A stretch of DNA of 64,000 nucleotides from Anodontia alba (GCA_964016985.1 OZ024824.1:44499168-44563167), one strand, 5' to 3'. Shown: positions 48,746-61,206, numbered from the stretch's first letter. Notes: generated by a model from the sequence alone, not told the origin. A program made the numbers and translations.

Positions 48746-49321
48746 GCCGGCCTCGGTGGCTCAGTGGGATGCGCCATCCGACTGGAGACCAGGAGGTCGC
48801 GGGCTCAGCCCCCGCTGAGGTCGGCAACATTCTTTCGTGGAGATTGATCATGAAATATTTTCTACGGTCATTCTCTCTCTTCCGCTGATTCAAGAAGGGC
48901 AGTTGTCAGTTTCTGGCGAAAGAATGTGCACAATACTGGTTAACCGCTTAGAGGACTTAGCCTGCCCAGTAAACATCTGGTTACATCACTGGGGCGTCAA
49001 CTGATATTGGCTTACAGTTGGGCAAGGCCTGCTATCCTTGTAGTGGGTAAGGGTAGAGGGGGAATGTTTTTATTTCTTCTGTTTCTTCACTTTCATTCCT
49101 GTTCCTCTTTCTTCCCTGTCCCTCTCTTTCATCTCCTGTACTCTCTCTTCTATCTCTTTTCTCCCTTTCTCTGGGAGACGACACAAAATGACCCTCAAGG
49201 GTTGACGTGTCGTTAAACCCCAACACAATCAATCAAAAACATCTGGTTAGGTAAACTGACCGCGTCGACATAACCCCATTGGGTTGACTGGGCCGTAAAA
49301 CCTCAACACAAACGAAAACAA
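48746..49321 (+). mobile_element. SINE family S1 split by an S2 SINE, 12-bp TSD
   Basis: Head gccggcctcggtggctcagt with a good A box and B box. Flanked by atgatgcatagt (48734-48745, 49322-49333). Interrupted at 48984. Confidence 0.93.
48984..49236 (+). mobile_element. SINE family S2 nested in an S1 SINE, 13-bp TSD
   Basis: Flanked by aaacatctggtta copies (48971-48983, 49237-49249) that come from the host S1 sequence. It is nearly identical to the copy at 44790, so probably young. Confidence 0.95.
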
Positions 49322-49548
49322 ATGATGCATAGTAGTTTTTGTACCTGCTAAAAAGTCTGCCCGACAAAGTATCTAGCACATGTGTATGTGATAATCAGTA
49401 TATGCGATGCCAAAGTTTCCTCACATGCATGAGGCAATATTTTTCTAATAAATTTGTATTTGCATGATGAATATATTAATATTAAATGAACCAAATGAAG
49501 CATACGTATGCTGTTAATTTGTTGTTTTTTTTTTTCTTTGTTTTACAG

Positions 49549-49629
49549 GGTTACCGTGGCCACAGGAAGCATTTGAAGCGGTTGGTAGCTCCAAAAGCAT
49601 GGATGTTAGACAAGCTTGGCGGAGTATTT
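49549..49629 (+). CDS. RPS4: RPS4 exon 2
   Basis: Exon of 27 codons between acceptor tttacag|GGT and donor TTT|gtaagt. It encodes [18 protein letters not shown], then MLDKLGGVF. This is the conserved N-terminus of eukaryotic small-subunit ribosomal protein eS4, which binds 18S rRNA on the back of the 40S subunit. The first five residues differ from the usual ARGPK, while KHLKRLxAPKxWMLDKLxGVF is canonical. Phase 0 on both sides. Preceded by a strong polypyrimidine tract. Confidence 0.96.
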
Positions 49630-49639
49630 GTAAGTGACA

Positions 49640-49880
49640 GCAGATATTTTTGATCGGGTACTTGTTAGAAGTCAGAGTTGTTTGAATTAATGATAGTGAG
49701 GTTTGCAATTTTTTATAACTCTGTGAACCACCAGTGTGTACAAATAAACCAGGTTATCGTGGCACTGTGTCCACAGCTGAGTGTGCCTCCCATCCAGGCA
49801 AGTTGAATATAATGTGAAAAAATTGAAAGTGGAATCCAAATGCACTGCAAATTGTAATAGAAAATTTTGTTGAAAAAATG

Positions 49881-49917
<37 letters not shown>

Positions 49918-51082
49918 GAGAAAATTTTGTTGAAAAAATGTCACAGACACACACACACACAATTTTAATTTAATTGCTTTTTCAAAATTATTGTTAGTGA
50001 AGCAAAGATTTACTCAGTGCACAGCCAAAATGCTTCCAGAAAAAAAAGAAAACAAAAAAAAAAAACTATACTGTTTAAACCTCTTTAACCTATGCTCCAA
50101 ACATGTTTGCAGCCACTTTAACTCTAAATAATTGGCTTGCTAAAAGGCACTGATTGACATTAAGCAGCCAGCCCCGGTGACTCAGTTGGCTGCACGTCCA
50201 ACTGATGAGCTGGAGTTGCGGGTTAGATCCCTGTTGGATCTGGCAACACTCTTTCGTGGAGATTGATCATGAATTATTTTATACAGGCATTCTCTCCCGC
50301 TGATTCAAGACGGGAGTTGTCAGTTTCTGGTGAAAGAATGTGCACAAGTACTGGTTAACCACTCAGAGGACAAAGTCTGGGCTGTAAAACCTTCACACAA
50401 AAAACAAATTGACATTAAGAACAAGTCAGACATTCTGATTTTGACATCAGAAATGAGAATGCAAAAATGTGCGACAAGAATATTTATGTAGTGAAGCGAG
50501 AATAATTATATATTGAAGCAAGAATTAAAGTAAAAAAGAAGGCAGTGGGGGACACTTATTTGCCGATATTTAACTTATATTGATGTGTTTTGCAGCAGTG
50601 CCTCACATCAATAAACTATTCTGACTGGAACATACATTCAGTATGTTCTTGTGAAATAGACGGTTTTTTTTATTTGTTGCAACAATTTTTACCCAACTTT
50701 ATTTATAAAAACTCTTTAGCACAGGTCTTTTTTTTTGGTAAAAATGAGTCTTCATGAACAAGTAAAAGAACACTAAGAAAAGTATTTTCTTTGTTAATGT
50801 GAATGAATAAAACAACAACATATGTTAAGGTTATCATTGTGTTAGAACATGCCAACTGATATTCGTTTTTCTATTGTTTACTGATAGGTTAACCAGTATT
50901 TCGATTGATCACACCATTCCTACACTTATTGGAATGGCAAACAGTGTAGGCCAGGATAAGACATATATATGATTAGTCTGATCTGGGTCTGTACTATTTT
51001 GCATAGGCTATTGTTTTTTCAGAAACTTTGAGTCACAGAATTTTTTGTTACCATACTTTTCTGCTTATTTACAATTGTTCAG
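49640..51082 (+). other. RPS4 intron 2
   Basis: Contains a (CA)n tract (49880-49960) with a duplicated gaaaattttgttgaaaaaat, one S1 SINE, and a partial gcaaacagtg palindrome (50937-51005). Ends with attgttcag|GCT. Confidence 0.7.
50165..50407 (+). mobile_element. SINE family S1, 12-bp TSD
   Basis: Older, shortened S1 copy (ccccggtgactcagttggc ... cttcacacaaaa), flanked by attgacattaag (50153-50164, 50408-50419). Confidence 0.88.
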
Positions 51083-51263
51083 GCTCCTAAGCCATCAACA
51101 GGACCCCACAAGTCACGGGAGTGTCTACCTTTGATTGTGTTCCTTCGTAACAGACTCAAGTATGCCCTCACAGGAAACGAAGTGCTGAAGATCGTTAAAC
51201 AGAGACTCATCAAAGTTGACGGCAAAGTCAGGACTGAAGTCAGATACCCAACTGGTTTCATGG
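51083..51263 (+). CDS. RPS4: RPS4 exon 3
   Basis: 181 nt (60 codons + 1). It encodes [20 protein letters not shown], then [20 protein letters not shown] and [20 protein letters not shown]. This is the S4 RNA-binding-like motif region ([19 protein letters not shown]) of eS4. The donor ATGG|GTAATC is phase 1, as at the FM-D boundary in other animals. The remaining about 175 residues (KOW-type and C-terminal parts) are not found in the following 12.7 kb, which is all repeats. Confidence 0.97.
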
Positions 51264-52070
51264 GTAATCTTTGTTATAATACTTAGTTTTATTTATTACA
51301 TGTATTTGCTGTTTATAACACTATTGCTGGGATCCAAAGCAAAAATCATGTCTATCCAGACAAAAATGTATATATACAACTATAGAAAAATTTAAGTGGC
51401 ATCGTCCATCCCTCTGTCCAGTTGTCCGCCTGTCCATCCTTAACACTTCCAGATGACAACTCAAAAGCCATTGAAGCAGTTTGTCCCTAATTATGCTGAT
51501 CACATAGAAAAATCATTGAAGAAAATTTTGATACCAACGCTTTATACATGAGTCAAACATAATTCGAGATCACCAAAATTGTGATAGTGGTACTTAGTTA
51601 AACATTTTAGAATGTTGCCACACTGTCTTGTTATACTCCCAGAAGAAATAGAAGATATTGACTTATTCTATTAAATTTCAATTTTAAAGGTTCCTTTTAG
51701 ATTGCCAAACATGTGGATGTAAGGATTTTTTGAGTCTAACCAGTGTAAGAAATTACAGTGCTATTTAAAGAAAAAAATCGGTAAAAAAAAAAACTGGTAG
51801 TGTCCGTAACCATGCCAAATATTTCTATTTGCTGTCAAGTGGACTTCGTTAAGTGTCGTTTCGCTAAAAATGTTAAAAGAAACAAAAATTTTAGCATTGT
51901 TTGCAACAAGACATTATATATCGTATGATTATGGTTACGAACACTACAAATCAGTGGTGGTGTCCGTGGTTACGAACACTACAAATCAGTGGTAGTGTCC
52001 GTAACCTAAATTTGTGCGTCTTAATATAAAGTAAATCTCTTAAAACCTTTGGACATTAGAAGGTGTAACA
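51264..52070 (+). other. RPS4 intron 3, first part
   Basis: AT-rich, with tagtgtccgtaacc at 51798-51811 and 51993-52006 and a tandem tggttacgaacactacaaat pair near 51930-51990. No gene. Confidence 0.6.
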
Positions 52071-52072
52071 CT

Positions 52073-53088
52073 CGGGGGTTCTCAGGGACGCAGAATTTGG
52101 GACTGTCATAGTTAAAGTTACATTTTCCATTGCTCCCGCACGATTAAATGGTAGCGCATGCTCTTAAGATTAATGTCATTTGACAGCGTGGTGGGAAACT
52201 GTTTTGGGGGGAAAACAAACTATTACCATGTTGCATAGTAGAGCACTTTCTTGTAAGAAATATATATGAATCAGACACATATTTAAAATAGAACTGAATT
52301 ATTAAGAGTTTTTCGGCAAATCAAAGCAGTACATTTGTAGATTGAAATTTCAACTAGTGAAGAAGTCCCAGACATTTTTTCTTAGCGTGTATTGATCACA
52401 GCACGGTGCAAATGTAAATATTGATATGACTTTTTGCGGGAAGCTCAACAGAGGTGTCCATGATCAGAATGTGCGGATATATTGCATAAATATAAGTTTG
52501 CGATAACATATAACGGAGCTTTAATTAGTTTTGATTAAAATATGTTTCACTTAATATCCATAACACTCAAGATCACTTAATACAGACAGCAACGAACCAA
52601 ACTTTTTTTGAGTTGGTGTTGGGTGTTGAATTTAAGTGCGACAATCTTTACCATGCAAGTAAAGTAGGTTAGGGTTGTCATGTCTGCAGCCATGTCTTCC
52701 TGATCTGCAAAGATGTTTCTATTTTCCCATGACTATGAGGGAGACATGACATCATCTAATTTCTGGGCCAATTCTATTGAATTAACACCGTCAGGGTGTG
52801 TGATAATGACTACCAGTTGGTTACACACTGCTCGGAATACATAAAGCAAAGCAGAGACCAAAATCATTTGGTAAAAAAACCCACAAAAAAGTATGTGAAA
52901 ATAAGGAAACTGTTTCTTCATCAGGTATTTATGGAATGAAGTAAGGGGGGACATGCGCATTATTAAAGGATGAAAAAAAAAAATGTGACTCCTGTTTTTG
53001 GGGGAGTGGGACTCCTACTTTTTGGTGGGGACTCCTACTTTTAAAGGGAGTCCTGAACTTCTACTTTTAAAATCTAGTGAGAACTCTG
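52073..53088 (-). mobile_element. CAGGGTTCTC-family element, deleted copy
   Basis: Ends cgggggttctcag and gtgagaactctg. Most of its length is inverted relative to 57100-58010 (ctgggccaattctattgaat, agcaaagcagagaccaaaat, tttcttagcgtgtattgatc). No clear target duplication. Confidence 0.75.
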
Positions 53089-53614
53089 ATACTTTATGAA
53101 AGTAATGTGATGGGTATTGTGGTATATAAAAATGATAAAACATTGTACTGTAGCTAAGGGAGTAGTGCAATCTAACAAATGAAATTATGTACCAATATTT
53201 CAAAACTGTTACATGTGTTTTCTACACAAGATTTTAAAGAGGGAACTTTGCTAAAGCAATGTTAGGCATTGTTATTACTACTGAATAATGTGGAGAAACA
53301 TTCTTTACAGCCAGTTTCTGAAGAAATAATATGCTGTTGAATATTCTGGTGAACAAAATACGAGCACAAATCAGCATTTTAGTAGTGTCTGTAACCTTTT
53401 CTTGCTGTTAGAAGTTACCAAAACAATTTGACGTCAAGTTCCAAAGAGACACTTTTGACTTTGAAATTAATATGATTGCATTAAACAAATCATACTCTGA
53501 GTACCAAAAGACCATCAAATCCAAAGTAGAAACTTTTGAGCAAACTAAACTGACAAGGCAATTTTAAAATATATTTGTAACCAGTCAAAATGAAGGATAC
53601 AGTAATATAGATAG

Positions 53615-56432
53615 ATCATTTTTATCGCACCTGCTTGTAGCAGGGTGCGATATAGGCGTCCGATTTTCCGTCCGTCCGTCTGTCCGTCTGTCAACATTTA
53701 TGTCGACGTTCGACATTTATGTCAAAGTTAGTATTCTAATCAAATACAAGACTAAACAACCATCAAACCTTGCATGAAACATCTCCCTGACCTCCTCACT
53801 TTGCGACATAGGCGTCCGCTTTTCCGTTCGTCTGTCTGTTCGTCCGCCCGTCTGTGAACATTTATGGCGAAGTTTGACATTTATGTCAAAGTTAGTATTC
53901 TAATCAACTACAAGACTAAACAACCATCAAACCTTGCATGAAACATCTCCCTGACGTCCCGACTTTGCGACATAGGTGCCCGCTTTTCCATTCACCTGTC
54001 CGTTCGTCCATCCGTCTGTCCGTCTGTTAACAATTCTGTTATGTCGAAGTTCGACATTTATGTCAAAGTTAGTATTCTAATCAACTACAAGACTAAACAA
54101 CCATCAAACCTTGCATGAAACATCTCCCTGACCTCCTGACTTTGTGACGTAGGTGCCTGCTTTTCCATTCGTCTGTCAGTTCGTCCGTCTGTCTGTCCGT
54201 CTGTTAACAGTTCTGTTATGTCGAAGTTCGACATTTACGTCAAAGTTAGTATTCAAATCAACTACAACTCTACAACAACCATCATACCTTGCATGACACA
54301 TCTCCCTGACCTCCTGACTTGGCATGTACATTGACCCAGTGGCCTTGACCTATATTTTGCGCTCCATTGACTTCGACACAATTTACGTTAACGTTCCAGA
54401 TCTTCTCAACTATAAGGCGTACAACTACCAAACCTTGCATAGTGCTTCTCCTAGATGTAGTGACTCGGCAGGTACCTTGACCTGGTGACCTTGACCTATT
54501 TTTTGCGCTCCAGTGACTTGGACACATTTTGCATCGACGTTCGATATCTCCTCAACTAAAAGGCCTACAACCATCAAACCTTGCAAAGTGCTTCTTTTCA
54601 ATGTACTGACTCGGCAGATACCTTGACCTGTTGACCTTGACCTATATTTTGTGCTCCATTGACTTTGACACAATTTACGTTGACGTTCCAGATCTCAACT
54701 ATAAGGCGTACAACTACCAAACCTTGCATAGTGCTTCTTCTAGATGTACTGACTCAGCAGGTACCTTGACCCGGTGACCTTGACCTATATTTTGCGCTCC
54801 AGTGACTTTGACACATTTTGCGTCGAAGTTCAATATCTCCTTAGCTATAAGGCCTACAACCATCAAACCTTGCAAAGTGCATTTTCTCAATGTACTGACT
54901 CGGCAGATACCTTGACCTGGTGACCTTGACCTATATTTTGGCTGCAGTGACTTTGACATAATTTACTTCAACGTTCCAGATCTCCTCAAGTGTAAGACCT
55001 CTAGCCACCAAACCTTGCATAGTGCTTCTTCTACATGCACTGACTCGGCAGGTACCTTGACCCAGTGCTCTTGACCTATATTTTGCGCTCCAGTGCCTTT
55101 TACACATTTTACGTCGATGTTCACTATCTCCTCAACTATAAGGCCTACAACCATCAAACCTTGCATAGTGCTTCTCCTCAATGTACGGACTCCACAGGTA
55201 TCTTGACTGGGTGACCTTGACCTATATTTCGCGCTCCATTGACTTTTACACATTTTACGTCGCCCTTCCAACTGTAGGCCTCAACTGTCGTCCTCAACTG
55301 TAGGCCTTCTACCACCAAACCTTATATAGTGCTTCTTCTCGATGTACTGACTTGGCAGGTACCTTGACCTGGTGACCTTGACCTAATTTTGCACTCCAGT
55401 GACTTTGACACATTTTAGGTTGATGTTCGGTATCTCCTCAAATATAAGACCTACAACCACTAAACCTTGCATAGTGCTTCACCTCATTGCACTGGCTTGG
55501 CAGGTACCTTGACCTGGTGACCTTGACCTATATTTGACACATTTTACGTTGATGTTTGATAAATCCTCAACTATAAGGCCTACAACCACCATACCTTGTA
55601 TACTGCTTCTCCTTGATCTACTGAATTAGCAGTTACCTTGACCCATGACCTGGACCAATATTCCATGCTCCAGTGACTTTTACACATTTTACGTCGACAT
55701 TCCATTATCATTGGGCTGTATAATACGAAAAGTCAGTGCTGAAAATATAGCCATTAGAGGGAATGGCACTGGCCTGGAATATATGCAGGCCTCCTAGTGA
55801 AACCTATAAAACCTATAATAACCTATAATTTTGTGTCAAACCTATAAAACCTTTATTTTGTTCATAAAACCTGTAAAAAGCCTGTATTTTCATGAAAAAA
55901 CCTATATTTTTCACTTTTTGAACCTTCTTGCGACTCAGCCCTAACTTTTCTTCAAAATGCCCAACTATTTTTACTTTTTAGTCCCAAAATACGATGAAAA
56001 CTGTCAAGAAATTGTATTTTTTTCCTCGCTCGCTTCGCTCGCTTCGCTCGCTTGGACTTTGTAAAATTCAGATCAACTTTATCTGAATAATTGTGGCGCA
56101 AAAATTCATCAAGTATTTTTTCTTCTCAGTTTTAAATCGTTATATGAGTTTGGAAGAACCTTTTTTTAACCTATTTTTTTTATTGAAAAACCTGTAAATA
56201 TCCTATATTTTGAGTAAGAAGAACCTATATAAAAACCTATATTTTCAAAGTGGGCCACTAGGAGGCCTGATATGTGCCCCACTAGGCACTTTGTCTACAT
56301 TTTTTCAACCCAGTTTTCCAACTAAGCACTGCCAAGAATGAAATAAACTTATTTAATAACCACATTCTGATTGTGGCTCCTGTGACTTTTGCCCCAGCAG
56401 GTGCGATGACGCCTTCCACGGAATTCTTGTGT
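53615..56432 (-). mobile_element. Satellite-bearing non-autonomous element, copy 2 (inverted)
   Basis: Same ends and order as the copy at 17133, on the other strand: tttttatcgcacctgcttgt at the left, gcaggtgcgatgacgccttc at the right. Four to five 165-bp units (53700-54300) and about nine 150-bp units (54300-55700). Contains a 484-bp insertion at 55786. Confidence 0.9.
55786..56269. mobile_element. 484-bp TIR element, 5-bp TSD
   Basis: Perfect 14-bp ends CAGGCCTCCTAGTG. Target duplication atatg (55781-55785, 56270-56274). The empty site gaatatatgtgcccc is preserved, inverted, near 17285-17300. The interior is built from aaacctataaaacctat words on one strand and a ctcgcttcgctcg run. Confidence 0.95.
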
Positions 56433-56639
56433 TATTCAACATTTTCTGAGTTATTCATTCTTTCTATTAAACCTGAGGCAAATCATGTATCAACATAACT
56501 TAATGGTGCTTTACAGCATCCAAAACTAAACTTCCTAGTAATTATTTCTTTTTTTTTTATATTTGAATAATGTATTACCAGTAAGTTTTCTTCTTTACTT
56601 ACTAAAAATTGCCTATATCTGAAACAGGACTGATTATCT

Positions 56640-56870
56640 GAATAATAATTATAATAATAATAATCGACTTTATTTATAGAGGGTAACACATTTAGTAATT
56701 TAGTACTAATCTTCCATGTGGCCCTCTTTTTTCCTGGGTAGAAACCAGTACTAAGCAATGTGGATAAAGTCTCTTGCTCAAGGAAACATCACTTGCTGTT
56801 AGTGGGGATCGAACCCGGTACCTCTCGATCTCGAGTCGGACACTTTACCGCTGCACTACAGCGCTCCACA
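56640..56870 (-). mobile_element. tRNA-derived SINE, family S3
   Basis: The complement begins ggagcgctgtagtgcagcgg (A box) and has accgggttcgatcccc (B box). Body cattgcttagtactggtttc, tail (ataatt)n-like at 56640-56665. Confidence 0.85.
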
Positions 56871-57099
56871 TATATGCGACATTCCACATAATGTTAACTG
56901 ACTGTAGTGTCCGTAACCTGTTTGAGATGATATCCAATAAGATTTTTCTTTAAAATAAAAAATCCGTGTGGTTTTGATACTTTATCAATCCTTTTCTTTA
57001 TTCAGTCCTTTTACATGTATATATAACCAGTTTTATTGAATAATATATTGATAAATCTTCTGATCAATGATTAATGAGTTTAGGAACCCACAACTAAGC

Positions 57100-58673
57100 C
57101 AGGGTTCTCACTAAGATTTTAAAAGTAGGAGTCCGGGACTCCCCTTTTATAAAAAGTAGGAGTCCCAGCTAAAAATAGGAGTCCCACTCCCCAAAAATAG
57201 GAGTCATATTTTTTTTTCATGACTCCTTTAATAGTGTCCCCGGTAACTTCATTCTATAAATACCAGATGGAGAATCAGTTTCCTTATTTTCACATTCTTT
57301 TTTTTTTTCGAATGATTTTGGTCTCTGCTTTATGTATTATTCTGAGCAATTAGTGTAACCAACTGGTTGTCAATATCATACATCCAGGTGTTGTTAATTA
57401 ATTCAAGGAGCTGGCCCAGAAATTTGGATGCTATCATGTCTCACTTATGGGAAAATAGAGACATCTTTACAGATCAGGGAGATAAGACAAGCCTAACCTA
57501 TTTTACTTGCATGGTAAAAATCGTTGTACTAATCAAAACCAATTAAAGCTCCATTATATGCTATCGCAAACTTACATATGAAATATATCCGCACGTTATA
57601 AACACGGACACCTCTGTTGAGCTATCCGCAAAATGTCATTTCAATGTTTACCTTTGCACCGTGCTACGATCAATACACGCTAAGAAAAAATGTCTGGGAC
57701 TTTTTTACTTGCTGAAATTCCGATCTACTGCTTTGATTTGCCGAGAAAGTCTTGACAGTTTAGTTTTATTTTTAATTTGTGTCTTTCATACGCATTTCTG
57801 TCAAGAAAATGCTCTACAATGCAACATGGATATAGTTCGTTTTTCTCCCAAAAGGATTTCCCGCCACGCTGTCAAATGATGTTACCCTTAAAAGCACGTG
57901 CTACTGTTACCAGCACATGCTTTCTTCATGCGGGAGCAATGGAAAAAAGTAACTTATACTGGAACAGTTCCGAATTGTACACCCTTGTCCTGGGTGCATC
58001 TGGGCAGTCCCATTAGACTATTCACATGGTTTACGGGATAATTTCGACAGGATGGAAACTTTTTTTTTTTTTTTTATAGTGACAAGCAGGAATAACCATT
58101 TTGATGCGCTGACTGATATCTCGCAAAGGGATAAGGTACTTTTTTTTTCTTGTGACCGCTTGTCATCTTTTAACAGAAAACAGTAAGCGGGTGTTTTTAT
58201 GTTCATGACGTATATTCAGCATCCAAAAATTTTGAAATGGAAAAAATGATCAATAAATAACAAAAAAAAAGAGAGAAAAGAGTGCATTTTCGATGAATCA
58301 GTCGGTCGGTACAGGCAATACACAATGGGAAAGGGGTCGCATACCGGTGTCAGTCGCATGCTTTAATTGCTCAATCGCTAAAGTGTGACTGCAACACATG
58401 TTTAACTACCGCTTGCCTAGCAAATAACAGTACTGCCGCAGGTGTGAAAAGCATGCGGCGGATTACTACTGTTCTTTTAAGATGCTACCGATGGTACGAA
58501 TAACACGTGGCGGACTTCAGACTTCAGTCAAATAATCCGATTATAATTAGTAGTAGTCCCACAGGAAAAAAACATGCATCTGGCAGACTCGGCTTTGAGA
58601 ATTTTTAGGAGTCTGGACTGATTTATGCTTCCCGGGACGCGGGATGCAGGATTCTGCGTCCACGAGAACCCTG
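57100..58673 (+). mobile_element. CAGGGTTCTC-family element, long copy, 5-bp TSD
   Basis: Ends CAGGGTTCTCactaag / ccacGAGAACCCTG, flanked by taagc (57095-57099, 58674-58678). 1,574 bp. The interior has ggagtcc repeats near one end and no recognisable transposase. Confidence 0.88.
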
Positions 58674-59102
58674 TAAGCGATTCAAAGACTTTTATATTTT
58701 TGCTGTAAATGACTTCATTTAATAATAATCTGAACTTTCCATGTGTGTGTTTTGCAAATATCATGCATATATCAATAACTTTTTGCAAAATTATATATCT
58801 AAATCTATTTCATAATGTCCGTAACCTGCATAAAAGTACTGTCAGGGTTCATACTTGTCAGGGAAAAAATAATTTTTTCAAGGTCAGGGAATTGTCAGGG
58901 AATTTGGGAAAGTGTCAGGGAATTTTTGAAATTTGTATAAAGGTCATGGATTTGTCAGGGAATTTTCTAATCTGGTTGTCAGCCAGTTAAATTTTATTCC
59001 AAAGGCTAAGACAGTTCCTTCACTTTTGACAAAAGTGTAATTGTTCTTTTTTCACTAACATTTAAGGTACATGTATATGTACATAATACTTCTAATCCTT
59101 AA

Positions 59103-59729
59103 CCCTTATCTTGCCTTTCGCGACAATAGTCGCGCTGGGGGGGGTCTGCCAACTCAAAAGCCTGTCATACTTACAATATACCACATGCAACCATTCAGAG
59201 CAAGTGTTCTCATACAGGAGTGAACCTACTTTCATACAAACACGCCACTTTTCATTAGATAGTCAGGTGCTGGATTTTACCCACACTAAAAATGACCGAG
59301 AATACCAAATTTCAAGCTGCCATTAATTTCAGCACTCACTTCAACAGATTGATCAGGCTTTTCTGGAAAAAAAGCCCATAACACCTGAATCATTTCCAGT
59401 GAGGAATAAGTAGGAATAACAGTAGAACCTATGTATGTCACTTGTTTCATTCACAATAGTACACAGTAGGCGCTGGGCTCTTGTAATTATTATTTTTTTT
59501 TTTTTTTTTTTTTTTAAGTGTCTTAAACGGTTCCCGGTTTACACATGACTGTCACGTGACTTTCTAGTCACGTGACCATCGTTCCTCCAGTAAAATGGCC
59601 ACCTAGGATCGGCAAATTATACGTGAAAATTTCATGAAAATCGAGGTAAAATTCAGGGGGTAATGACTTCTCAAGTAGAGGTACCCCCTCTTACAGGCCT
59701 GATTCATTTTATTTCCGGCAAGAGAAGGG
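59103..59729. mobile_element. piggyBac-like MITE, copy 1 (TTAA TSD)
   Basis: TTAA at 59099-59102 and 59730-59733. Ends CCCTTATCTTGCC / GGCAAGAGAAGGG. Contains a cgcgacaatagtcgcg hairpin, a G-run and a T-run of about 29. Confidence 0.92.
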
Positions 59730-59845
59730 TTAACAGAAAGCCGGACAAAAAATTAAAACCCAAAAAGTTAGCCCGAATTTGACGTTTTGGGGTTGTATTC
59801 GACACAAAAAATGCAAAACCACATTTTATATTTTTTTCTAGTTAA

Positions 59846-60462
59846 CCCTTATCTTGCCTTTCGCGACAATAGTCGCGCTGGGGGGGGTCTGCCAACTCAA
59901 AAGCCTGTCATACTTACAATATACCACATGCAACCATTCAGAGCAAGTGTTCTCATACAGGAGTGAACCTACTTTCATACAAACACGCCACTTTTTATTA
60001 GATAGTCAGGTGCTGGATTTTACCCACACTAAAAATGACCGAGAATACCAAATTTCAAGCTGCCATTAATTTCAGCACTCACTTCAACAGATTGATCAGG
60101 CTTTTCTGGAAAAAAAGCCCATAACACCTGAATCATTTCCAGTGAGGAATAAGTAGGAATAACAGTAGAACCTATGTATGTCACTCGTTTCATTCACAAT
60201 AGTACACAGTAGGCGCTGGGCTCTTGTAATTATTATTTTTTTTTTTTTAAGTGTCTTAAACGGTTCCCGGTTTACACATGACTGTCACGTGACTTTCTAG
60301 TCACGTGACCATCGTTCCTCCGGTAAAATGGCCACCTAGGATCGGCAAATTATACGTGAAAATTTCATGAAAATCGAGGTAAAATTCAGGGGGTAATGAC
60401 TTCTCAAGTAGAGGTACCCCCTCTTACAGGCCTGATTCATTTTATTTCCGGCAAGAGAAGGG
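59846..60462. mobile_element. piggyBac-like MITE, copy 2 (TTAA TSD)
   Basis: About 99% identical to copy 1 in the same orientation, TTAA at 59842-59845 and 60463-60466. The T-run is only about 13. Spacer of 108 bp between copies. Confidence 0.92.
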
Positions 60463-60898
60463 TTAATCTACGTAATATATTTCTTAAGTGCAGTCTGATT
60501 TTAGTATACACTGCCCACTGCTAGATTTAGTACTTTAGATCATTTGATCCTAATAACCTGGTATGAGGAAAATTCTATTATATTTTATTCACCAGGATAA
60601 GTGTTTACTTTAAGTAGACTTTGGTGGTTTGTTGATTTTAGTTGTTCTGGATGTGGTGCTTTAAATTAGAATATTGCTAGTACATGCATGTGAAAAGCAT
60701 TTTTGTCACATGAAAAAAAGCTTTTTACTTTTACATGTATATGTGCATTACAGGGAAGTATGTGTGCATTCAGATAGGTTTAAAGAATATTACTGTGCTT
60801 ATTTTACTTGGCTTTGTAGAATGTGCTTTAAAGGTTAATGGAACCCAAAATGGCCATACTTAAGTTAGATAGTATTATGTTTAGTAGAGAAATTTGGA

Positions 60899-61206
60899 GC
60901 CGGCCTCGGTGGCTCAGTTGGATGCGCCGTCCGACTGGAGACCAGGAGGTTGCGGGTTCAACCCCCGCTGAGGTCGGCAACATTCTTTCGGGGAGATTGA
61001 TCTTGAAATATTTTCTATGGTCATTCTCTCCCTTCTGCTGATTCAAGAAGGGCAGTTGTCAGTTTCTGGTGAAAGAATGTGCACAATACTGGTTAACCGC
61101 TTAGAGGACTAAGCCTGCCCAGTAAATGTGTGGTTAGGTAAACTGACCGCGCTCGACATGACCCCATTGGATTGACTGGGCCGTAAAACCTCAACACAAA
61201 CAAAAA
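60899..61206 (+). mobile_element. SINE family S1, 13-bp TSD
   Basis: Well-preserved head (cggcctcggtggctcagttg, B box gggttcaacccc) and tail. Flanked by agagaaatttgga (60886-60898, 61207-61219). Confidence 0.95.

Noticed and set aside
44807..49232. Charged frames with REREKRDRRES
   Set aside because: Antisense translation of the CT-rich middle of S2 SINE copies.
49687..49962. Cysteine/valine-rich repeat frame (CVCVCVC)
   Set aside because: Translation of a (CA)n microsatellite.
59111..60069. Two identical 71-aa frames suggesting a duplicated small gene
   Set aside because: They fall inside the two TTAA MITEs and reflect the shared element sequence.
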